A program made the translations under genes and the position numbers. From NCBI RefSeq assembly GCF_038051925.1, contig NZ_CP150634.1:3728300-3792299 (forward strand): DNA of 64,000 nucleotides, given 5' to 3'. Shown in pieces: positions 1 through 8,666 of this stretch. The notes under the pieces were generated by a model. That model searched no databases. It saw only the letters and a program-made list of their open reading frames with translations, and had not been told where the DNA came from. How positions within the stretch are numbered: position 1 is the stretch's first letter; every line of letters begins with the position of its first letter. The stretch comes from Methylotuvimicrobium sp. KM2. Lineage in GTDB: Bacteria > Pseudomonadota > Gammaproteobacteria > Methylococcales > Methylomonadaceae.

Positions 1-1268
1 TCTAGATAGAAATCGATACAGTGCTGCCTATCGTCAGGATGGACGCCTTCCAGCCAGCCGTTATCCTTCTCTTGCTCTAGGGCTCGCCCGGTAAAACCAA
101 GCCAAACCTTATTGAACCAAAAACAGCGGCTGTCAGTCCCGGAAACCCAAATCAATACCGGCGCCGAATCGGCCATTTGCCGAAAGCGTGCCTCGCTCTC
201 GCGTAGCTCACGCGTCATCTCGGTTGCCAACGCCAGCGCTCTAGCGCGCCCTGACGCCAATTGCCAAATAATTGTCGCCAACAACACGCTCAGCGTTGCC
301 CCCGCTGCAGCCATATAACGCGGTTTATCCAAGCTAATCCGTTGTTTGAAGCTCGCGCCAGGGCTCACCGCTAAAGTCCACTCATGGCCATCTATCTCGA
401 TCGTTCGTATCGTATTTAGATACTGGAGACTCGATAAAGCCTGGGACGAGCTACTGTGCATTTTCGTTTCCTCCGTTATCGTGTCTCCATCGAATATTTC
501 CAGACTCAAGTCGGATGCGCGTTCTCCGCCAACCCCCGCCATGAAATCATCCATGCGAAACGGCGCATAGACCCAGGCAACGATATTGCGGCGCCGTTCT
601 TCGACAGAATCAGAAACTGCGTTTTCGCGGAATAAAGGCAAATACATCAAAAAACCGGCTTGCACAGCTTCATCGGTTTCTTGAACCAGTATGACTTTAC
701 CGGAGATGCGTGTTTCATTCAGGTCGCGCGAATCGGACATCGCTTTTCTGCGGACCGGCTCGGAATACATATCGTAACCAAAGGCTCGAAGATTGCGGTC
801 GGCAAACGGTTCAAGATATAAAATCGAACTATAAATATCACGTTCGCCTTCCGGTCGAATCGAGTAGTTCGGGAACCCTTGAGTGCGAATATCGGCGATA
901 TGCCTATCCTTGTCATGACTGGGCACGACCACCGAAAAACCGATACCTTGAATACCGGGAAAATTTCGGTCGATTTTCAGCGTATCCACATAGATACGAA
1001 ACTCTTTTCGATCGACATGATCGGAAGAAATAAACAATCCCTTTACGCCCAATAAAACTTGCTCGTAAGCCGCCATACGTTGTTCGATGCGGTCTATAAT
1101 CTCTCTAACCCTGAAATCGAAATCGATTTTCAAACTGCGCTCAAGATCGGCTTCTGCATTTTTCCAAACTCCGAAGGTCGCTCCAAGCGAAAGTAGCAAA
1201 ACGAGACTCGATATCAGCAGTGGAGAAAAATGACGTAAAAAGGGTGAGCCCGAAGAATGTACCGGCAT
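1..1268 (-). CDS. CHASE-domain membrane sensor with PAS domain (C-terminus cut by window edge)
   Basis: I translated this open frame from the minus strand; 422 residues are visible before the window edge. A membrane segment lies at about residues 14-34 and is followed by a periplasmic CHASE domain (about 45-300, with a FPGIQGIGFS stretch at 103-112 typical of the family). A second membrane segment at about 319-338 leads into a PAS domain beginning near 355 (ESEARFRQMADSAPVLIW). The protein should sense a small extracellular ligand and pass the signal to an output domain lost beyond the edge, either a histidine kinase or a GGDEF/EAL module. The start at 1268 is the first ATG in frame. A GTG 13 codons upstream lies just after a GGAGG, but at only 3 nt spacing, so the start is uncertain. 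No partner gene is visible. Confidence 0.85.
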   Translation of the reverse strand, partial: MPVHSSGSPFLRHFSPLLISSLVLLLSLGATFGVWKNAEADLERSLKIDFDFRVREIIDRIEQRMAAYEQVLLGVKGLFISSDHVDRKEFRIYVDTLKIDRNFPGIQGIGFSVVVPSHDKDRHIADIRTQGFPNYSIRPEGERDIYSSILYLEPFADRNLRAFGYDMYSEPVRRKAMSDSRDLNETRISGKVILVQETDEAVQAGFLMYLPLFRENAVSDSVEERRRNIVAWVYAPFRMDDFMAGVGGERASDLSLEIFDGDTITEETKMHSSSSQALSSLQYLNTIRTIEIDGHEWTLAVSPGASFKQRISLDKPRYMAAAGATLSVLLATIIWQLASGRARALALATEMTRELRESEARFRQMADSAPVLIWVSGTDSRCFWFNKVWLGFTGRALEQEKDNGWLEGVHPDDRQHCIDFYL

Positions 1269-1465
1269 GAGAAATATGATGAATAATAAATTTTTTCCGT
1301 TTCCCACGGTCCTCCATGAGAAAACATACCTTAGCTGCCGAAACAAGATCGGTATGCATTCCCACGCTGAAGCGGTGGAAACGAGGAAAAATCGGGAAGT
1401 TCAAAGAACCAAGCTGCATATAACGGGTCTACACTTATAACCTTACGCATAAAAATGTTACCGTC

Positions 1466-1978
1466 ATGACAATGATAGCATTCCTTTTGCTTTTGATAGC
1501 CATCAGCCCAACTGTTGATGCCGATGTTTTTAAATGTATCGCATCATCGGGAAAAATCACTTACCAGGGCAAACCTTGCTCATCCGATGCGCAACAAGAA
1601 AATATACCGATAGAACCCACCGACCCTCGTCAATTGGCCGAGGCCGAAAGACGTCTCGCCATTTGGCAAATGGAACGGGATAAGCAAAAAGCCGAAAAAC
1701 TAGAAACCGAAAGAATGCAACGCAAGGAACAACAACGCTTTGAGGCAGTTGAGGCGCTGAAACGTAGCGCGGAAGCGCAGCGTCAACAAGCCATAGCCGA
1801 ATTAAGGCAAGCCGAAGCACTAGAGAATCAATATCGAATGCAGGCTTACCCGTTGTATTATCTTCCCTATCAGTCAAGACCCCCTTACCGGAATCGCTAC
1901 AGGGACAATAACAAACCTCCTAGAAGGCCAATACATGATTCAAAATCGACCTGGATGACAAACTCCCCTCGCCGTTAG
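1466..1978 (+). CDS. DUF4124 domain exported protein
   Basis: This 170-residue protein opens with a signal peptide (about 1-19, ending near VDA). The typical DUF4124 start follows: DVFKCIASSGKITYQGKPCSS, with the paired cysteines and the aromatic-Q-xx-PC pattern. Residues about 50-125 form a charged, E/K/R/Q-rich segment likely to be a long helix or coiled coil. The tail is rich in Tyr, Pro and Arg. DUF4124 proteins are periplasmic and functionally undefined; the family assignment is firm, the role unknown. It lies between the minus-strand sensor and the plus-strand DUF2782 gene, with about 90 bp separating it from the latter, so the two could share a transcript. Confidence 0.8.
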   Translation: MTMIAFLLLLIAISPTVDADVFKCIASSGKITYQGKPCSSDAQQENIPIEPTDPRQLAEAERRLAIWQMERDKQKAEKLETERMQRKEQQRFEAVEALKRSAEAQRQQAIAELRQAEALENQYRMQAYPLYYLPYQSRPPYRNRYRDNNKPPRRPIHDSKSTWMTNSPRR

Positions 1979-2065
1979 CTCTTTAATGGTTTGCCAGATT
2001 TTTTTCATTACGCAGAGTCCGCAAGCTGTCATAATAGGCCCAATAACTGATTAGATATAGAAAAT

Positions 2066-2506
2066 ATGAAGCGTTTAACTTTAACTTACAGCTTGCTGAT
2101 TATTCCGGCATTCGCATTATCGGCCCCTCCGCCAATCTTAATGGATATTCCCGACGTACCGGATATGCCGGCAACCGTGCAAAGCGGCCAAGTGATGGAG
2201 CCTGACCGAACGGTAATACGCAGAAGCAAGGAAACCACCGAAGCTATTCCCGAACTTCCCGATGCGCCGATGCCTGTCGAAAGCGGCGAACCGATGGAGC
2301 CCGATATCACCATCATTCGGCGAGGCAAGGACCAAATACAGGAATACCGGATCAACGGCGAGTTATACATGATCAAAGTCGTTCCCGATATCGGCCCTGC
2401 TTATTATTTGATAGACACTGACGGCGACGGCAACATGGACGTCAGAGAAAGCGACCTGCATCGCGGTACGCGAATCAATCAGTGGAAATTGCTTGAATGG
2501 AATTGA
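2066..2506 (+). CDS. DUF2782 family exported protein
   Basis: This 146-residue protein has a signal peptide (about 1-19, cut near ALSA). A Pro/Glu-rich region follows, containing an internal duplication: VQSGQVMEPDRTVIRR near 38-53 and VESGEPMEPDITIIRR near 71-86. The C-terminal half matches the DUF2782 pattern (EYRINGELYMIKVVPDIGPAYYLIDTDGDGN as separate motifs), and its DTDGDGNMD loop resembles an EF-hand-type calcium loop. DUF2782 proteins are small, periplasmic and uncharacterised; in several gammaproteobacteria they lie near polA or thrB, which is not seen here. The function is unknown. Confidence 0.8.
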   Translation: MKRLTLTYSLLIIPAFALSAPPPILMDIPDVPDMPATVQSGQVMEPDRTVIRRSKETTEAIPELPDAPMPVESGEPMEPDITIIRRGKDQIQEYRINGELYMIKVVPDIGPAYYLIDTDGDGNMDVRESDLHRGTRINQWKLLEWN

Positions 2507-2509
2507 CGC

Positions 2510-2626
2510 AACACCTTTCGCACTTGAATTTCTGCCTGTGCTTAAGGAAGGCGCCGAGGCGTGGAATCGACCTCCTCGCTAAGCCACACCCCATACCTTC
2601 CTATAGTTAGCCTTTTTTTGAGTATA
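2510..2626. repeat. Degenerate family A repeat
   Basis: The left part resembles the family A end (CCTTTCGCACTT, then GGAAGGCGCCGAGGCG) and the right part ends in TTGAGTATA like other A elements. The central core is lost. It fills the gap between the convergent DUF2782 and HEAT-protein genes. Confidence 0.5.
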
Positions 2627-2657
2627 ATCAAGGAGTAATTCTTTCCGCCGCTCTGTG

Positions 2658-3290
2658 TTACTCCATCATCTCCAACGCCATTTCCGCCGCTTCTTTTACT
2701 TCCTCGTCGTAATGGGTTGCGGCGATTTGTTTAAATTCAGTAGTGACAGCCGATTTGTCACCAATATCCATAACGCTTAACCAATCCAGCGCGGCAATTA
2801 CGACAGAAGGATGGGAATCATTAAGCGCTTTCATTAATAACGGCACAACATTAGCAGGATCGCCTTCAGTCAGATGCAGGACAACTTCCTCTCTAACTTC
2901 CGGATTAGGATCGGTTAACAAAACATTTTCCAGCAATTGTAAATCATTCGCATCATCGAGAGTCAAATTGTATACCGCTTCCATGCGAAGGTCATCGTCA
3001 CTACTTGTTATATTGATTCGAGCTTCGGCCAAGATTTCTTCTTCAATGAAATCGATCGGCTCCGATGAGTACGTTGCGTTCGATCTTCCGAGAGCAGGCC
3101 TCGAATTGCTCATTTGCGTGTCCGAATGTTCCGAAGCATTAGGTACCGCGTCATCATTTTGTTGCGGTGCTATTTTTTTTGATGCAGTTGAGGATGGACT
3201 TTCCGATTCTGTTGCATCCTGCTGACATGCGGATAATAAAAAAGGCAACGTTATGGCAATACTTAAGATCATTCGGTTTTTCATTTTCAT
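2658..3290 (-). CDS. HEAT-repeat lipoprotein
   Basis: This protein of about 210 residues has a lipoprotein signal ending in the lipobox LLSAC (Cys at about 22), so it is probably anchored to the outer membrane. A Ser/Asn/Gln-rich linker runs to about residue 80. The rest is helical and HEAT-like, with repeated units such as LENVLLTDPNPEVREEVVLHL and VPLLMKALNDSHPSVVIAALDWL. HEAT repeats serve as protein-docking scaffolds; the partner is unknown. The start at 3290 is chosen because GGAG lies 9 nt upstream; an in-frame TTG five codons earlier is less likely. It stands alone, with a family A element on each side. Confidence 0.75.
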   Translation of the reverse strand: MKMKNRMILSIAITLPFLLSACQQDATESESPSSTASKKIAPQQNDDAVPNASEHSDTQMSNSRPALGRSNATYSSEPIDFIEEEILAEARINITSSDDDLRMEAVYNLTLDDANDLQLLENVLLTDPNPEVREEVVLHLTEGDPANVVPLLMKALNDSHPSVVIAALDWLSVMDIGDKSAVTTEFKQIAATHYDEEVKEAAEMALEMME

Positions 3291-3350
3291 TCGATAGATC
3301 TCCAAATTAATAAAGGTTTGTGAATAAAATCATTTGCTCTTTACTACTTT

Positions 3351-3578
3351 TATACCTTTCGCACTTCAAATTTCGGCACTGCCTCAGGAGGCGCCGGGGT
3401 GCTCGGCTAAGGCTTTGCCGGCATGGAGCTGGCATAGAGCCTACATGGATGTATTCACCCAGCACCTAAATTCCATAGCCTTTTGGCTATGGTAACTATC
3501 TTGCATAATTTAGGTGCTGGGTTCACGGCGTCCTTTGACGGGCACCCCGGTGCCGAATTTTGATCTGCGATGGGTATA
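3351..3578 (+). mobile_element. Family A repeat with D hairpin inserted
   Basis: Imperfect terminal inverted repeats, TATACCTTTCGCACTTC on the left and the complement of TATACCCATCGCAGATC on the right, bound this 228-bp element. Inside are an AGCATGGAGCTGGCA-type hairpin and the shared core CCTACATGGATGTATTCA. A D hairpin (3458-3521) interrupts the core and is flanked on both sides by TTCA. No coding capacity is seen, and it occupies most of the gap between the HEAT lipoprotein and pgpA. Confidence 0.8.
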
Positions 3579-3677
3579 TACTGAAAAATCATTCGACTTC
3601 ATTGAATGTGCTGAGTGAATTCGCCCATGTAGCCCCTATGCCGAGCACTCCAGGCAAAGAGCCAAATCACCCAGGCA

Positions 3678-4190
3678 TTACAACCACCCCAAGTCCGCAA
3701 TGACCAGAAGTATCAACCCCGACATAAGACCGGCCAAAATATCATCGAGCATGATACCTAAGCCCCCGCTTACCTTGCGATCGACCCAGATAATCGGCCA
3801 GGGCTTCACGATATCGAACAACCGAAACAACACGAAACCGACAAGCAACGCAGACCAACTAAACGGCACCCAAAGCATCGTTACCAACAAACCCGCAACT
3901 TCGTCCCAAACGATACCGCCGAAATCATGTTCGCCTAATCTCTTAGCAGCCATTCCGCAAATTCCGACGCCTGCGACCACGGCCGCCAGCGTCAAAGCGT
4001 AATAAAAATAATTACCGGCTAGCGCAAACAGCCAACAAACCGGAATGGCCGCCACCGTTCCCATTGTTCCGGGCGCTTTTTTAAACAAGCCTGAACCGAA
4101 ACCGAAAGCCAAAAATAACACCGGATCGGTCAATATTGTCTTAGCCGTTAATTCATTTTTGCCTATTTTATCAGTGAGAAAAATGCTCAA
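3678..4190 (-). CDS. pgpA: Phosphatidylglycerophosphatase A
   Basis: This 170-residue inner-membrane enzyme dephosphorylates phosphatidylglycerol phosphate to phosphatidylglycerol. It matches PgpA in length and in its N-terminal signature (FGSGLFKKAPGTMGTVAAIP near 31-50). The D-E pair in GGIVWDEVAGL, a hydrophobic helix near 100-125 and the C-terminal LDDILAGLMSGL also fit. It is the last gene of ribH-nusB-thiL-pgpA, and its start overlaps the 3' end of thiL by about 20 bp, which suggests coupled translation. The thiL-pgpA pairing is common in proteobacteria. Confidence 0.93.
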   Translation of the reverse strand: MSIFLTDKIGKNELTAKTILTDPVLFLAFGFGSGLFKKAPGTMGTVAAIPVCWLFALAGNYFYYALTLAAVVAGVGICGMAAKRLGEHDFGGIVWDEVAGLLVTMLWVPFSWSALLVGFVLFRLFDIVKPWPIIWVDRKVSGGLGIMLDDILAGLMSGLILLVIADLGWL

Positions 4191-5112
4191 AACCTTGTAC
4201 CCTCAACAATTCCGTCGTGCCGAAACGATGAATTCTCAGTCCCGGACTATCCTCGATAACGCCGATACGCGTAAAGTTTTCTGTCAATAATTCCGCTTTA
4301 TCAGCCGGCACGGTAAAACATAATTCATAATCGTCTCCGGCACGCAGCGGCATAGTCCAATCGCCGGTTGCCTCGATATAGGCCTTGACCGCATTCGACA
4401 ACGGCAAACCCTCCCAATCCAGACACGCGCCGACGCCGCTTTGTTTCAAAATATGACCTAAATCTTGCGCCAAACCGTCGGACACATCGATACAACTTCG
4501 CGCGATATTCCGCAATACCAAGCCTTCCTCGACACGAGGTTTCGGCCGGTTAAAACGCTCGAGCGCAGCCTGCTGCCGCGAACAACTAAAATGTCCTTGG
4601 GCAATTTTTAAACCCAAACCGGCATCGCCGAGTTTACCGGTCATATAGATACCATCGCCGGCGCGCGCGCCCGAACGCAGCAAAGCCTGCCCCTCCGGAA
4701 CTATGCCCATGGCCTGTACCGTTAGCGTCAATGGGCCGGATGTCGTATCCCCACCGATTAGATCGATGCGATAATAAGCGGCCAATCCGAAAAAACCTTC
4801 GGCGAATCGTTCGAGCCAGGATTCGTCGACATCAGGCAATGTCAACGCCAAGGTTACGGCAATCGGCTCGGCGCCCATCGAGGCCAAATCGCTCAAATTG
4901 ACTGCCAGTAATTTGTAGCCTAAATCATAGGGATCGGTACCGGCCAAAAAATGCACATTCTCGACCATCGTATCGGCGGTTATCGCTAATCGATAACCGG
5001 CCGGCACGCTTAACAAGGCGCAATCGTCTCCGATACCCAACTCGGTTACCGCATTCGACGATTTTTTTACGGCGAAAAAACGCTCGATCAGATCGAATTC
5101 AGCCGTTGGCAT
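4171..5112 (-). CDS. thiL: Thiamine-monophosphate kinase
   Basis: ThiL phosphorylates thiamine monophosphate to the active cofactor thiamine diphosphate. The start at 5112 gives the typical N-terminus MPTAEFDLIERFF; the longer open frame would run deep into nusB. Hallmarks are GIGDDCALL near 25-33, ITADTMVENVHF, the Mg-binding acidic residues, LIGGDTTSGPL and CIDVSDGLAQDL. At about 313 residues it has the family's normal length. It overlaps nusB upstream and pgpA downstream, indicating tight co-transcription. Confidence 0.94.
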   Translation of the reverse strand: MPTAEFDLIERFFAVKKSSNAVTELGIGDDCALLSVPAGYRLAITADTMVENVHFLAGTDPYDLGYKLLAVNLSDLASMGAEPIAVTLALTLPDVDESWLERFAEGFFGLAAYYRIDLIGGDTTSGPLTLTVQAMGIVPEGQALLRSGARAGDGIYMTGKLGDAGLGLKIAQGHFSCSRQQAALERFNRPKPRVEEGLVLRNIARSCIDVSDGLAQDLGHILKQSGVGACLDWEGLPLSNAVKAYIEATGDWTMPLRAGDDYELCFTVPADKAELLTENFTRIGVIEDSPGLRIHRFGTTELLRVQGFEHFSH

Positions 5113-5551
5113 CCGAAGCTTTTCGATTTTTTGCTTGGATTTCCACAGCTCGTTTTTGCTGAGCGACTTTATCGAGTATGCCGTTGACATAACGATGACT
5201 ACCATCGGCACCGAAGCATTTGGCTAGATTGATACTCTCGTTAAGTACCACACGATAAGGCATGTCGAGCCGATTCATCAGTTCATACACGCCGATTCTC
5301 AAAATCGCCCGCTCGACCGGATCGATCGCCTCGACCGGACGGTCGACGAATTGCATCAACGTTTCGTCGATCACATCGAGGCTTTTCGGGATGCCGTGAA
5401 ACAATTCGTTGAAATAGCTTTTTTGAGCATCTTTCAAGCGTTCTTCTTCCAAAAACTGCATTTCGATCGCGCTGAGGTTTTGACCGGTCATTTGCCACTG
5501 ATACAACGCTTGCACGGCGGCTTTTCTCGCATTGGTACGCGCTTGACTCAT
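5099..5551 (-). CDS. nusB: Transcription antitermination factor NusB
   Basis: This 150-residue all-helical RNA-binding protein works with NusE (S10) on boxA RNA in rRNA antitermination. The Arg/Lys-rich N-terminus (ARTNARKAAVQALYQWQMTGQ) and the later VERAILRIGVYEL and VVLNESINLAKCFGADGSHRYVNGILD motifs are standard for NusB. The start overlaps the ribH stop by one base. The ribH-nusB-thiL-pgpA order is a classical proteobacterial arrangement. Confidence 0.95.
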   Translation of the reverse strand: MSQARTNARKAAVQALYQWQMTGQNLSAIEMQFLEEERLKDAQKSYFNELFHGIPKSLDVIDETLMQFVDRPVEAIDPVERAILRIGVYELMNRLDMPYRVVLNESINLAKCFGADGSHRYVNGILDKVAQQKRAVEIQAKNRKASDANG

Positions 5552-6027
5552 CAGGCTTCCAACTGCTGGAACAAATTAACCATTTCCAATGCCGACATTG
5601 CCGCTTCCGCGCCTTTGTTTCCGGCCTTGGTTCCCGCACGCTCAATTGCTTGCTCGATCGTATCGACCGTTAACACGCCGAAACTGACCGGCACATCGTA
5701 TTGCAGCGAGACCGAAGCCAAGCCTTTCACACACTCGCCGGCGACATATTCGAAATGCGGCGTGCCGCCTCTTATCACGGCGCCGAGAGCAATGATCGCA
5801 TCGTATTGTTTACCGACGGCGACGCGTTGCACGACCATCGGCAGTTCGAATGCGCCCGGCGCCTTGACCAAGCAAATATCGTCTCGATTGGCGCCGTGAC
5901 GGACCAACGCATCGATCGCGCCGGCTTCCAACTGCTCGACGATAAAACTGTTAAAGCGGGATGCAACGATGCAAAATTTACCGCCTTTTACTGACAAATG
6001 GCCTTCATAGGTTTTAATAGCCGACAT
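5551..6027 (-). CDS. ribH: 6,7-dimethyl-8-ribityllumazine synthase
   Basis: This enzyme condenses 5-amino-6-ribitylamino-uracil with 3,4-dihydroxy-2-butanone 4-phosphate, the penultimate step of riboflavin synthesis. The 158-residue protein carries the family motifs [15 protein letters not shown], the substrate-binding PGAFELPMV, the [16 protein letters not shown] loop and a late [16 protein letters not shown] stretch. It is first of four tightly linked genes. A repeat-filled gap of 526 bp separates it from ribBX upstream, so it may have its own promoter or depend on read-through. Confidence 0.95.
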   Translation of the reverse strand: MSAIKTYEGHLSVKGGKFCIVASRFNSFIVEQLEAGAIDALVRHGANRDDICLVKAPGAFELPMVVQRVAVGKQYDAIIALGAVIRGGTPHFEYVAGECVKGLASVSLQYDVPVSFGVLTVDTIEQAIERAGTKAGNKGAEAAMSALEMVNLFQQLEA

Positions 6028-6553
6028 CTAAACTCTCTATCTCTTGTTTTTCGATAGAAACGATCTTGTCAAGACCGTTTCCGTTAACTTCTCACTCATT
6101 ACCGTGAGATCCGTAACCGCCGTTTTAACGACGTGCGTGGGAATGATAAAAATCCCGTCATTCCGCCATGGACCGGCGGAATCTAGTGCCATGGATGGCA
6201 AGCTTTTGAGGCCAATAGAGCCTGAAGCAAGCATTACTTATTACCGTCATGCCATCTTAGCTAATGTGACTTCGATACCATTTATTGTTACCTAACGCAC
6301 TTGACTTTCCCTCACCTAGCGTTAGGTGAGGGACGATCTGGGGATCGCTCCCACAGAGCATCCTGCCCCTTGTGGGAGCGACGCCTTCGTCGCGATTTCG
6401 AAGCCTCTGATGTTCAATATCCGCAGATTTAACAAACAGCACCGTTTCCAATTATACGACGACCTCTGTTTAGCAAGTTTATCGATACTTGTGTATAACG
6501 GCGAGCGTAGGACCGTGGGAACGAGGAGTGCTCTGCCTTCGTCGCGACTAAAT
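6028..6553. repeat. Repeat-filled gap between ribBX and ribH
   Basis: No gene is seen. The gap holds four items. First, a CGTCATTCCGCCATGG-type repeat at about 6157-6250, related to the interior of the family E element at 8468-8609. Second, a stretch near 6252-6300 (CATCTTAGCTAATGTGAC onward) that recurs at about 29683-29730. Third, an almost perfect palindrome CCTCACCTA/TAGGTGAGG at 6308-6333, which recurs near 56635. Fourth, GTGGGAGCGACGCCTTCG repeats at about 6380-6403. Short open frames here are repeat-derived. Confidence 0.7.
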
Positions 6554-7669
6554 TTAAATACCGTTCTTACCCACATAATCGACGACTTCCAAATCGAAGC
6601 CCGCCAAACCGACATATTTTTTCTGAGTGCCGATCACCTTTAAGCGGTGCACGCCTAAATCCGCAAGGATTCTCGATCCCGTTCCTGTAGAACGCCAATC
6701 GCCGACGCTGTCTGTCGACGCCCGGTTTACCACGCCATTATCCTGCATTTGATATTGGTGAATATGCTCGACTAACGACTTATTGTCCTCGTTTTGCCGG
6801 ATCACGACAATCACGCCTCGGCCTTCATCGGCGATAATCCGCATCGCATCGCGCAAGGATACGCTATTTTCATTACGTTTCGACGAAAACAAATCGTCCA
6901 ATAAATTACGTCCATGCACCCGAACCAAAACCGGCTCGTCGCCCGCCACCTGCCCCATCACCAAGGCCAGATGTAGCTTATTGTCGTTTTGGTCCTGATA
7001 GGCATACAAACGGAAATCGCCGAACTCGGTCGGAAAATTGCATTCGCTAATACGCTCGAGCGTATTTTCATGTTGAATGCGGTAATGGATCAAATCGGCT
7101 ATCGTACCGATTTTCAACTGATGCTGCTCGGCGAATTTCTCGAGATCCGGTCGCCTTGCCATACTGCCGTCGTCGTTTAGAATCTCGACGATCACCGCGG
7201 CGGGTTCTAAGCCGGCCAAACGCGCCAAATCGCAGCCGGCCTCGGTATGACCCGCGCGATTCAATACACCGCCGGACTGCGCCATCAACGGGAAGATATG
7301 CCCGGGCTGCACTAAGTCTTCGGCGCGGGCATCGGACGCGACCGCAGCCTGAATCGTGCGCGCTCTGTCAGCCGCCGAAATACCGGTCGTCACGCCTTTA
7401 GCCGCCTCGATCGACACGGTAAAGTTAGTCGAATGCGCGGTTTTGTTTTCATTGACCATCAACGGCAAACGCAACTGCCTGCAACGTTCCCGGGTCAAGG
7501 TCAGACAAATCAAACCGCGTCCGTAACGGGCCATGAAGTTGACATCTTCGGGACGAGCAAAAGTCGCCGCCATGACCAGATCGCCCTCGTTCTCGCGGTC
7601 TTCGTCATCCATGATGATGACCATTTTGCCTTGGCGCAGGTCCTCTATAATTTCATCGATTGTATTCAT
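6554..7669 (-). CDS. ribBX: DHBP synthase fused to a degenerate GTP cyclohydrolase II domain (RibBX type)
   Basis: Residues about 1-200 are a complete 3,4-dihydroxy-2-butanone 4-phosphate synthase, which makes the four-carbon riboflavin precursor from ribulose 5-phosphate. It shows the acidic metal-binding DDEDRENEGD loop near 21-30, the GHIFPL motif and HTEAGCDLARLAGL. Residues about 205-371 align with GTP cyclohydrolase II but lack its zinc-binding Cys motif: where active enzymes have SEC...RCDC, this protein reads VRVHGRNLLDDLFSSKRN. The cyclohydrolase half is therefore probably inactive, matching the RibBX hybrids known in Proteobacteria. A true ribA must lie elsewhere. The stop codon of ribE abuts its start, so the two are co-transcribed. 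Confidence 0.9.
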   Translation of the reverse strand: MNTIDEIIEDLRQGKMVIIMDDEDRENEGDLVMAATFARPEDVNFMARYGRGLICLTLTRERCRQLRLPLMVNENKTAHSTNFTVSIEAAKGVTTGISAADRARTIQAAVASDARAEDLVQPGHIFPLMAQSGGVLNRAGHTEAGCDLARLAGLEPAAVIVEILNDDGSMARRPDLEKFAEQHQLKIGTIADLIHYRIQHENTLERISECNFPTEFGDFRLYAYQDQNDNKLHLALVMGQVAGDEPVLVRVHGRNLLDDLFSSKRNENSVSLRDAMRIIADEGRGVIVVIRQNEDNKSLVEHIHQYQMQDNGVVNRASTDSVGDWRSTGTGSRILADLGVHRLKVIGTQKKYVGLAGFDLEVVDYVGKNGI

Positions 7670-8326
7670 TTAATTTAGAAAACCACTGCTTTTCAATAAT
7701 TGTTCGGTCACGCCGCCCATGCCGCGCGCCGCTGAATCGCCGGCCATCAAGCGCTCCAGATAGCGGGCCAGCAAATCGACTTCGAGATTCACTTTATCAC
7801 CGGCTTCGGTATCGCCAAGCGTCGTTTCCTGTAGAGTATGCGGCACGATATTGACGCCGAACACCGCGCCGTCGACTTCATTGACGGTCAAGCTAATGCC
7901 GTTGATACAAATCGAACCTTTTTCAGCGATATATCTCGCCAGATTGTCCGGCGCCTTGAAACAAAAACGATAAGAGCGGCCGTCGGAGTGTTTATCGAGT
8001 ACCGTACCGATACCGTCGACATGACCGCTGACAATATGCCCGCCCATGCGTGTCGACGGCGTCAATGCCAATTCCAGATTGACCTGCGTGCCCACTCTAG
8101 CCGTTTTCAAGGTCGTGCGCGCCAACGTTTCGTTCGATACGTCGGCATAAAAATAATCCCGGCCCAGCTCGACCGCGGTTAGGCAAACGCCGTTGACCGC
8201 GATGCTATCGCCCAATTGAGCGTCAACCAGCGGCAACTTGCCGGTGCTTATTTTAAGTCGGCAATCGCCGGCTTTAGGTTCGATCGCGGCAATGCTGCCG
8301 ATTGCCAGAATAATACCTGTAAACAT
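7670..8326 (-). CDS. ribE: Riboflavin synthase alpha subunit
   Basis: This enzyme dismutates two 6,7-dimethyl-8-ribityllumazine molecules to riboflavin. The 218-residue protein shows the duplicated lumazine-binding barrels: MFTGII at the N-terminus, GDSIAVNGVCLT near 39-50, GHIVSGHVDGIG near 96-107 and KGSICINGISLTV near 134-146. It lies directly upstream of ribBX. A repeat-filled gap separates it from ribD, although all the rib genes point the same way. I saw no FMN riboswitch before any of them. Confidence 0.95.
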   Translation of the reverse strand: MFTGIILAIGSIAAIEPKAGDCRLKISTGKLPLVDAQLGDSIAVNGVCLTAVELGRDYFYADVSNETLARTTLKTARVGTQVNLELALTPSTRMGGHIVSGHVDGIGTVLDKHSDGRSYRFCFKAPDNLARYIAEKGSICINGISLTVNEVDGAVFGVNIVPHTLQETTLGDTEAGDKVNLEVDLLARYLERLMAGDSAARGMGGVTEQLLKSSGFLN

Positions 8327-8334
8327 AGGGGGCG

Positions 8335-8362
8335 GTGAATAGTGAATAGTGAATAGTGAAAA
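8335..8362. repeat. 7-bp tandem repeat just upstream of ribE
   Basis: The unit GTGAATA is repeated about three and a half times immediately upstream of the ribE start. It could change length by slippage and alter spacing to the ribE ribosome-binding region; any effect is speculative. Confidence 0.6.
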
Positions 8363-8426
8363 GATATACGCTTTTTAGGCCGTTGTGCAATGCTTGGCTC
8401 GACCGACTTGCTTAAAAAGGCGTAGT

Positions 8427-8659
8427 AGCCCGGATGAAGTGAAACGGAATCCGGGAGGCCTAGGCACCACTGCCATTAAGCTAAGGGAAGCCCGTCATTC
8501 CGCCATGGACTGGCGGAATCCAGTGCCAAGGATGGCAAGCTTTTGAGGCAAAGTAGATCCTGGATACAAGCATTACTTAATTCCGTGATGGCTTAACTTA
8601 ATGGCAGTGAGGCCTAGGCAAAGACCTTCGCGTAATTCACTACAGTGCATACGGGCTAC
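8427..8659. mobile_element. Palindromic repeat interrupted by a family E element with 11-bp duplication
   Basis: The outer repeat has complementary ends, GTAGCCCGGATG on the left and CATACGGGCTAC on the right. It is interrupted by a family E element (about 8468-8609) with inverted ends CACTGCCATTAAGCTAAG and the complement of CACTGCCATTAAGTTAAG. The 11-bp sequence AGGCCTAGGCA lies at 8456-8466 and again at 8610-8620, a clear target-site duplication. The insert has no coding capacity. The arrangement occupies the ribD-ribE gap. Confidence 0.85.
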
Positions 8660-8666
8660 GTTGTTT

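Noticed and set aside
710..1033. Plus-strand 107-codon open frame
   Set aside because: It is opposite the CHASE domain of the partial sensor, whose reading frame gives clear domain motifs; the plus-strand product looks like random translation.
6326..6643. Plus-strand open frame in the ribBX-ribH gap
   Set aside because: It spans repeat sequence and the 3' end of ribBX on the other strand; its translation shows no domain.
8327..8666. Possible FMN riboswitch upstream of ribE
   Set aside because: The gap consists of a tandem repeat, an interrupted palindrome and a family E insertion. I could not find conserved FMN-riboswitch blocks here or before ribH, ribBX or ribD.
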